A DNA stretch of 25,244 nucleotides, taken from a virus. The position numbers and the translations under genes are program-made. Below are positions 20,336 to 25,244 of the stretch, one piece after another (position 1 is the stretch's first letter; each line of letters opens with the position of its first letter). Where the stretch lies: positions 1 to 25,244 of IMG/VR virus record IMGVR_UViG_3300028571_000106; one strand, written 5' to 3'. Below the pieces are notes generated by a model. It saw nothing but the letters and a program-made list of their open reading frames with translations. It had not been told where the DNA came from and made no database searches.

Positions 20336-23300
20336 ATGGCTGAAGATGCAAATGCTAATATCCGCATAGATATTGACACTACCGCTGCTACTGCAGCACT
20401 TAAAGCCTTACAAGGTCAAATCGCAAGATTTCACACAGAAATGGCTCGTGGTGGAGCAGTAGCTGGTCAAAACGCTGCTAAGCTACAGCAAGATTTACTA
20501 AACTCTATTAATGCTGGTGGTCAGTTCCAGGCTGGAATGACAAAGGTTCAGTCAACCACCGAAGCATTTACTACTGCCCTTGAGAAAAACAAACTTTCGA
20601 TGGGGCAGTATTTTAGATATGCTGCTGCATCTACAAAAACATTTGGACGATTCTTCCGTGGTGAATTTGAAACAATTACAAAGGTAGCTACCGAAAGAGT
20701 TAAAGATCTTCAGACTCAATATATCTCAATGGGTCGTGATGCCAATGGTGCATTGAAGGCAATCAAGGTTAGACCACTAACTCTTGATATGAATGACCTT
20801 GCAACAAAAACAATGATTGCTGCACAAAAGCAGCAACTATATAATCAACTTCTAAAGCAAGGTTCTACTAACCTCCTAAACTTTGGTAAGAACACCCAAT
20901 GGGCTGGTCGTCAGCTTATGGTTGGTTTTACACTTCCCCTTACATTATTTGCAAGCACTGCCGCAAAGTCCTTTATGGAAATTGAAAAGCAGGTAATCAG
21001 AATTCGTCGTGTTTATGGAGACTTCTCTACCACAGTTGCAGAAACCGACCAGATGATTGATTCAATCAAAACCCTTGCAGGAGAGTACACAAAGTATGGC
21101 GTTGCAGTTTCAGACACACTAGGACTTGCTGCTGAAGCCGCAGCCGCTGGTAAAGCTGGTCAAGAGCTTTTAGCTCAGGTTTCTGAAGCTACTCGCCTAG
21201 CAGTTCTGGGTAACGTAGAGCAAACTCAAGCTCTTGAAACAACAATGTCAATTACAAACGCATTTGGTACTGCAACAGAAGACCTTGCTAAAAAGATTAA
21301 CTTCCTTAACGCAGTAGAAAACCAATCGGTCACATCAATTGAAGACCTTACCATTGCTATTCCAAAAGCTGGACCTGTTGTTCAGCAACTTGGTGGAGAC
21401 GTAGAGGACCTAGCATTCTTCCTAACAGCCATGAAGGAAGGTGGGATTAACGCATCAGAAGGTGCTAACGCACTCAAGTCTGGTCTTGCTGCACTTATTA
21501 ACCCGACTGGCAAAGCAAAAGAAATGCTTAATGGATTTGGCATTAACATTGAGAAAATTGTTAATTCAAACAAGGGAGACATTCAAGGGCTTGTAATCGA
21601 CTTTGCTTCCGCACTTGACACACTAGATCCACTAAGCCGTGCTCGTGCCATCGAGCAACTATTTGGTAAGTTCCAGTTCTCACGTCTATCTACACTTTTT
21701 CAGAACGTTATTGGCGAGGGTACACAGGCAAGCCGTGTTCTTGAACTAACTAAAGCAACCACACAAGAACTTGCAATCTTATCTCAACGAGAACTTAAAA
21801 AGGTAGAAGAGACAACTACCTACAAGTTTGAAAAAGCTTTTGCAGACTTCCAGGCAGCACTCGCACCTGTGGGAGAAGAATTCCTAAAGGCTATTACTCC
21901 AGTTATTGAATTTGGAACAAAGCTACTTAATCAATTTAATAACATGGGAGACGGTGCTAAATCATTTGCTGTTATCCTGACTAGCGTTGTCGCAGGTATC
22001 GGACCTGTTCTGCTTATGACTGTTGGTCTTGTTGCCAACGGTGTTGCAAACCTTATTAAAATGTTCCAATTACTTGGAAATATATTCAATAAATCTGGGG
22101 CAGATACAACAACCCTAGGTCTACAAACAGAGTACATGACTCAACAACAGATTGAAGCAGCAGCAGTAGCGGCATCACTTAATCAGTCACATAGCAGACT
22201 TGCACAAACATTTAGCGTAGAGGCAGCATCACTTAATGCACTAACATTAGCATACCAAAAAGCAGTTACTGCACAACGTGGATTTGCAATGCCTGGGGGA
22301 CGAGTATCTGAAGCAGCTGTAAAACCAAAGAAGTATGCTGACGGTGTAGTTAGTGTACCTGGTCCCAAGGGTAAGGGCGATGTAGTTCCAGCAATGCTTT
22401 CACCAGGAGAAGCAGTTATTCCTGCTGGTATGGCTAAAAAGTATGGCGGTCTTATTAATGGAATGATTGCTGGAAATATTCCTGGTTATGAAGGTGGACT
22501 TGGAACTGGTTTTCAGATGCCAGCAACACTTTATGCAGATCAGAGTGCAAAAAGAAATATACAAAAAATAATAGACTCTCTACAAAGCGTAGAAGGAAGT
22601 ACAGAAGTACTAGATAAAGTTTTTAAAACTTTTGGTGAAGATACAAAGGTAACACTTAAAACATTTGGAGCAAGGCTACAGTACGCATCTGAACAGTCTG
22701 AAACATTTCCAACAATAAAACCAAATCAGTTAAATTCAATTTTAGATCCTACAGGGAAAACTGCACGATTTAGATATAGTGCTGGTGGGGGAAAACTTGA
22801 GACTCAGGTAGGCAACTCTGGTGACTTAAGATTACAAGAAGAATATCGAGTAGCACAACTTGCAAGAGATGCATCTGTTGCTGCAAGAAAAGAAGCAGGA
22901 CTTCCTATGGCTCAGTCTCAACAAATAGATAGAGCACATACAGAGTCGCTGCCAGCAGGTGGAAAGGCAACAAAGTCAGGATGGCTTTCATCACTCTGGA
23001 CTCCTCAGCCATCAGATATTAATCAATTATCAAATGATCTTGAAGACACCACAAGAAGAAACAAAAAGTTTTATGAAGAATATGTTGGACATCTTGGCAA
23101 CACAGTAACAGATGAAAAAGTAAAAACTGGAATGTTAAGAAAAATTAATTCTGGACTTGCCCTTAGTGCTAAAGAAATTGTTATTCAGGGTCAAATTTTA
23201 GATAAAATGTTAATAGATTCAACTTCAATTGTTAATTCCCCCAATAGCCAAAATCTAAGAGGAAGGGTGGTTGGATCTTCAGCTGCTGCTGGAGCATACG

Positions 23301-25244
23301 CAAACTTAGATCCAAATTTTGGGACAAGAACATCTGCAGAAGTTAGTGAAGCACTAAACGGTGTTACAAGAGAGCTTACTGGAGACTTTGTTGAGGGCGT
23401 AGAAGATTCTACAAGACAGGCATCTCCGTCAAAAGAAGCTTACGATTCTGGTGCTAACGTAGGTCAGGGTGCAATTAACGGAATTGACTCAAAGATTGAT
23501 GATGCAGCAAAATCTGGAGAAAAACTTGGACAGGCTACCGTTAATGGTACACAAGCTACAACAAGAACACCAGGAAAACGAGGACCGAGAAGAGTTCAAA
23601 CTGGAGTAAAAGACATGGGGGGGTTCCCAGTAAAAACAACTGCTGAAGGATCTCAAGTTATTATTGGTGACACAGGAAGATTTATACAAGAAGAAGAAAA
23701 GCCAGGCAAGAAACCTAGAACCCCAAGAGAACAAGAAGCAAGAGACAAGATGATTCGTCGCCGTGCCAGAAATGTAAAACTACACGCTATGGGTGGAAGC
23801 ATTGCTGCTGGCGTTAAAGGTATGGGCGGTATGGGGGCAGGTATGGGTGTTGCTATGGCTGGTGGAGCACTGGCTATGATACCTGGTCTTGAGGGGCTAG
23901 GAACCGCCGCAGGTCTTGCTGGTAGTGCAATGATGATGATTCCTGGACCGATTGGGATTGTGGTTGCTGCTCTGATAGGGCTAGTTGGCGTTATTATGTC
24001 ACTTAATGCTGCACAGGAAGAGCAAAAAAGAAAAGCTATTGAACTTGCAGAAGCTCAGGTAATGAGCATCGATGCACTTAAAACAATGTCCGAAGACTTT
24101 GGAACAGTCAGTGCAACAGAGGCGGCACAACGAAAAGAAGATGCAAAGGCTGGAGGAATAACCCAAAAAGAACTTACCGCAGGAGAGCAATATCTAACAG
24201 AAATGGCTAGTGGTCAAAAGATTCTTCAGGATGTTCAAACACAGCAAGCTGCTGGAATAACAGCATCAGAGATTGGACAGAATGTTGCTGCAAATATGGC
24301 AACAGCAGTTGCTCAGGGAGTAATTACTACAGAGCAAGCAGACGGAATTATTGTTGCTCTTGGAAGACTTGCTGGAGATCGTGCAATTACTGCTGGTGCT
24401 TCTCAGCAATTTGCAACATATACCGAAGACCCCACACAAATTTCTGGAATGGTTGCTCAGGATAGGCTTACACAATTGCAAGCACAGTTTAGTGCTGCAT
24501 CTAAGACAACAACTACTGTATCTGGACGAGGTGCTATAAGAACTATGGCAGATTCAAATGCTGCTTTAGGAGCAGTTGCTGGAACAATGAGTGCTTACGG
24601 TCAGGCTACTGGCGGTATTGATGCAATTAATGCTCAATACGATGCTTTAGTTAAAGAAGCAAAAACAAGAAAAGAAATTAATGAACTAGAAAGACGAAGA
24701 ACTGAAGACCTTACAATTCAAAGAGATCTTTCAGCAGCAACATATGCCGAACTTGAAAAACAAAAATCTACAATCGGTGCTGTAAAGTTTAATGAAGCTT
24801 TCTTGAAATCATTTGATAAAGATAGCGAAGCATATAAAACTGCAGAAAAAATTAATGGGCTTAAAGATAGCAAGTTTAAAACACAACTTCAGGCAGATTT
24901 TGCTGGTGGAAATATAAGTCAGGCAACCGTGGAGGCAATTGTAGGTGCAGCAGATAAAAATAAAGCTCTTACCGCATACTATACACTTCAGGCAAATGTT
25001 TCAATTAGTAAACAGGATGAAGCAACACTCGATAGGCTTGAAGAACAGTACGGCATTGACAGCGACACTGGAGATGGAAAAGATAGCAAAGGTAAAGGCA
25101 AGGGTGGAAAAAATGACGGTGGCGACAGTGGCAGCGGTGGGGGCGGATCCTCTGAAGAAGAAAGCCCACTCGAAAAGAAAATAAAGAAACGTAGCAAAGC
25201 ACTTCAAATTATTGGTCTAAAAGAAGCGGCAATTAATAAAAAGT
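20336..25244 (+). CDS. Tape measure protein, partial at the window end (at least 1636 aa)
   Basis: The frame is open from the ATG at 20336 to the last base; I read it line by line without a stop. Start: MAEDANANIRIDIDTTAATA, with AAGGGGAA 10 bases upstream; an ATG at 20332 stops after three codons. Features in order: a hydrophobic stretch at about 190-212 (LMVGFTLPLTLFAS), an alpha-helical TMP core (KSFMEIEKQVIRIRRVYGDF, then TKYGVAVSDTLGLAAEAAAA), a second hydrophobic stretch at about 543-577, and the TMP motif VVPAMLSPGEAVIP at about 682-695. These are followed by SPSKEAYDSGANVGQG at about 1031-1046, a Gly/Met/Ala hydrophobic stretch at 1153-1223 and a Gly/Lys/Ser linker at about 1577-1606. 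It sets tail length; at roughly 1.5 angstrom per residue, at least about 245 nm. Arg codons shift from CGN to AGA partway. Confidence 0.9.
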   Translation, partial: MAEDANANIRIDIDTTAATAALKALQGQIARFHTEMARGGAVAGQNAAKLQQDLLNSINAGGQFQAGMTKVQSTTEAFTTALEKNKLSMGQYFRYAAASTKTFGRFFRGEFETITKVATERVKDLQTQYISMGRDANGALKAIKVRPLTLDMNDLATKTMIAAQKQQLYNQLLKQGSTNLLNFGKNTQWAGRQLMVGFTLPLTLFASTAAKSFMEIEKQVIRIRRVYGDFSTTVAETDQMIDSIKTLAGEYTKYGVAVSDTLGLAAEAAAAGKAGQELLAQVSEATRLAVLGNVEQTQALETTMSITNAFGTATEDLAKKINFLNAVENQSVTSIEDLTIAIPKAGPVVQQLGGDVEDLAFFLTAMKEGGINASEGANALKSGLAALINPTGKAKEMLNGFGINIEKIVNSNKGDIQGLVIDFASALDTLDPLSRARAIEQLFGKFQFSRLSTLFQNVIGEGTQASRVLELTKATTQELAILSQRELKKVEETTTYKFEKAFADFQAALAPVGEEFLKAITPVIEFGTKLLNQFNNMGDGAKSFAVILTSVVAGIGPVLLMTVGLVANGVANLIKMFQLLGNIFNKSGADTTTLGLQTEYMTQQQIEAAAVAASLNQSHSRLAQTFSVEAASLNALTLAYQKAVTAQRGFAMPGGRVSEAAVKPKKYADGVVSVPGPKGKGDVVPAMLSPGEAVIPAGMAKKYGGLINGMIAGNIPGYEGGLGTGFQMPATLYADQSAKRNIQKIIDSLQSVEGSTEVLDKVFKTFGEDTKVTLKTFGARLQYASEQSETFPTIKPNQLNSILDPTGKTARFRYSAGGGKLETQVGNSGDLRLQEEYRVAQLARDASVAARKEAGLPMAQSQQIDRAHTESLPAGGKATKSGWLSSLWTPQPSDINQLSNDLEDTTRRNKKFYEEYVGHLGNTVTDEKVKTGMLRKINSGLALSAKEIVIQGQILDKMLIDSTSIVNSPNSQNLRGRVVGSSAAAGAYANLDPNFGTRTSAEVSEALNGVTRELTGDFVEGVEDSTRQASPSKEAYDSGANVGQGAINGIDSKIDDAAKSGEKLGQATVNGTQATTRTPGKRGPRRVQTGVKDMGGFPVKTTAEGSQVIIGDTGRFIQEEEKPGKKPRTPREQEARDKMIRRRARNVKLHAMGGSIAAGVKGMGGMGAGMGVAMAGGALAMIPGLEGLGTAAGLAGSAMMMIPGPIGIVVAALIGLVGVIMSLNAAQEEQKRKAIELAEAQVMSIDALKTMSEDFGTVSATEAAQRKEDAKAGGITQKELTAGEQYLTEMASGQKILQDVQTQQAAGITASEIGQNVAANMATAVAQGVITTEQADGIIVALGRLAGDRAITAGASQQFATYTEDPTQISGMVAQDRLTQLQAQFSAASKTTTTVSGRGAIRTMADSNAALGAVAGTMSAYGQATGGIDAINAQYDALVKEAKTRKEINELERRRTEDLTIQRDLSAATYAELEKQKSTIGAVKFNEAFLKSFDKDSEAYKTAEKINGLKDSKFKTQLQADFAGGNISQATVEAIVGAADKNKALTAYYTLQANVSISKQDEATLDRLEEQYGIDSDTGDGKDSKGKGKGGKNDGGDSGSGGGGSSEEESPLEKKIKKRSKALQIIGLKEAAINKK

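Noticed and set aside
20332-20343. ATG at 20332 as tape measure start
   Set aside because: It meets TGA after three codons; the ATG at 20336 opens the long frame.
1-25244. CRISPR array, tRNA, integrase, attachment site, insertion sequence
   Set aside because: I saw no regularly spaced direct repeats with unique spacers, no cloverleaf with a CCA-type end, and no recombinase or transposase motif in any frame read.

Overview
The window is a late structural region of a tailed bacteriophage with a long, non-contractile-type (siphovirus-like) tail. Supporting genes are a PBSX/HK97-type portal, a protease fused to a scaffold, an HK97-fold major capsid protein, a run of head-tail connector genes, a tail tube protein, tail assembly chaperones and a very long tape measure protein with no contractile sheath gene seen. 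The DNA is AT-rich (roughly 40% GC by eye). The tail-fibre modules resemble those I know from marine and freshwater phages, including cyanophages. Many genes appear to be leaderless, which is common in Actinobacteria, and the head-to-tail gene set resembles that of aquatic actinobacterial phages. The host is inference: an aquatic, low-GC bacterium, possibly an actinobacterium. No tRNA, CRISPR array, integrase or attachment site was seen.

Layout. (1) 1-6826, plus strand: a cassette of tail-appendage genes: a small ORF, a short fibre-like protein, an FN3 protein with WxG-type repeats, two small beta proteins, two proteins sharing a C-terminal module, two large fibres sharing an N-terminal anchor, a glycine-rich adhesin and a small conserved structural protein. 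(2) 6853-7635, minus strand: a lone glycosyltransferase with its own promoter and a shared bidirectional terminator. (3) 7709-10801: a 1030-residue LamG-like appendage protein. (4) 10820-15247: head genes, namely a small pre-portal protein, the portal, protease plus nested scaffold, and major capsid protein. (5) 15331-18413: five tightly coupled connector genes. (6) 18482-19192: tail tube. (7) 19259-20311: two paralogous tail assembly chaperones. (8) 20336 to the window end: tape measure, cut by the edge. No terminase lies directly before the portal. There is no gene-free stretch longer than about 75 bases.

How it works together. Nearly every transcription-unit boundary carries an extended -10 box (TGNTATAAT-like). 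At six genes the start codon lies only 6-9 bases after the -10 box and has no good Shine-Dalgarno sequence, implying leaderless mRNAs. Other genes use AAGGAGG-class sites. Terminators follow the two most abundant virion proteins (capsid and tail tube), and new promoters sit directly behind them. The most unusual features are two separate chaperone genes, long then short, in place of the usual frameshifted G/GT pair; a scaffold start nested in the protease gene with a near-perfect Shine-Dalgarno; and a strong split in arginine codon choice between head genes and appendage genes.
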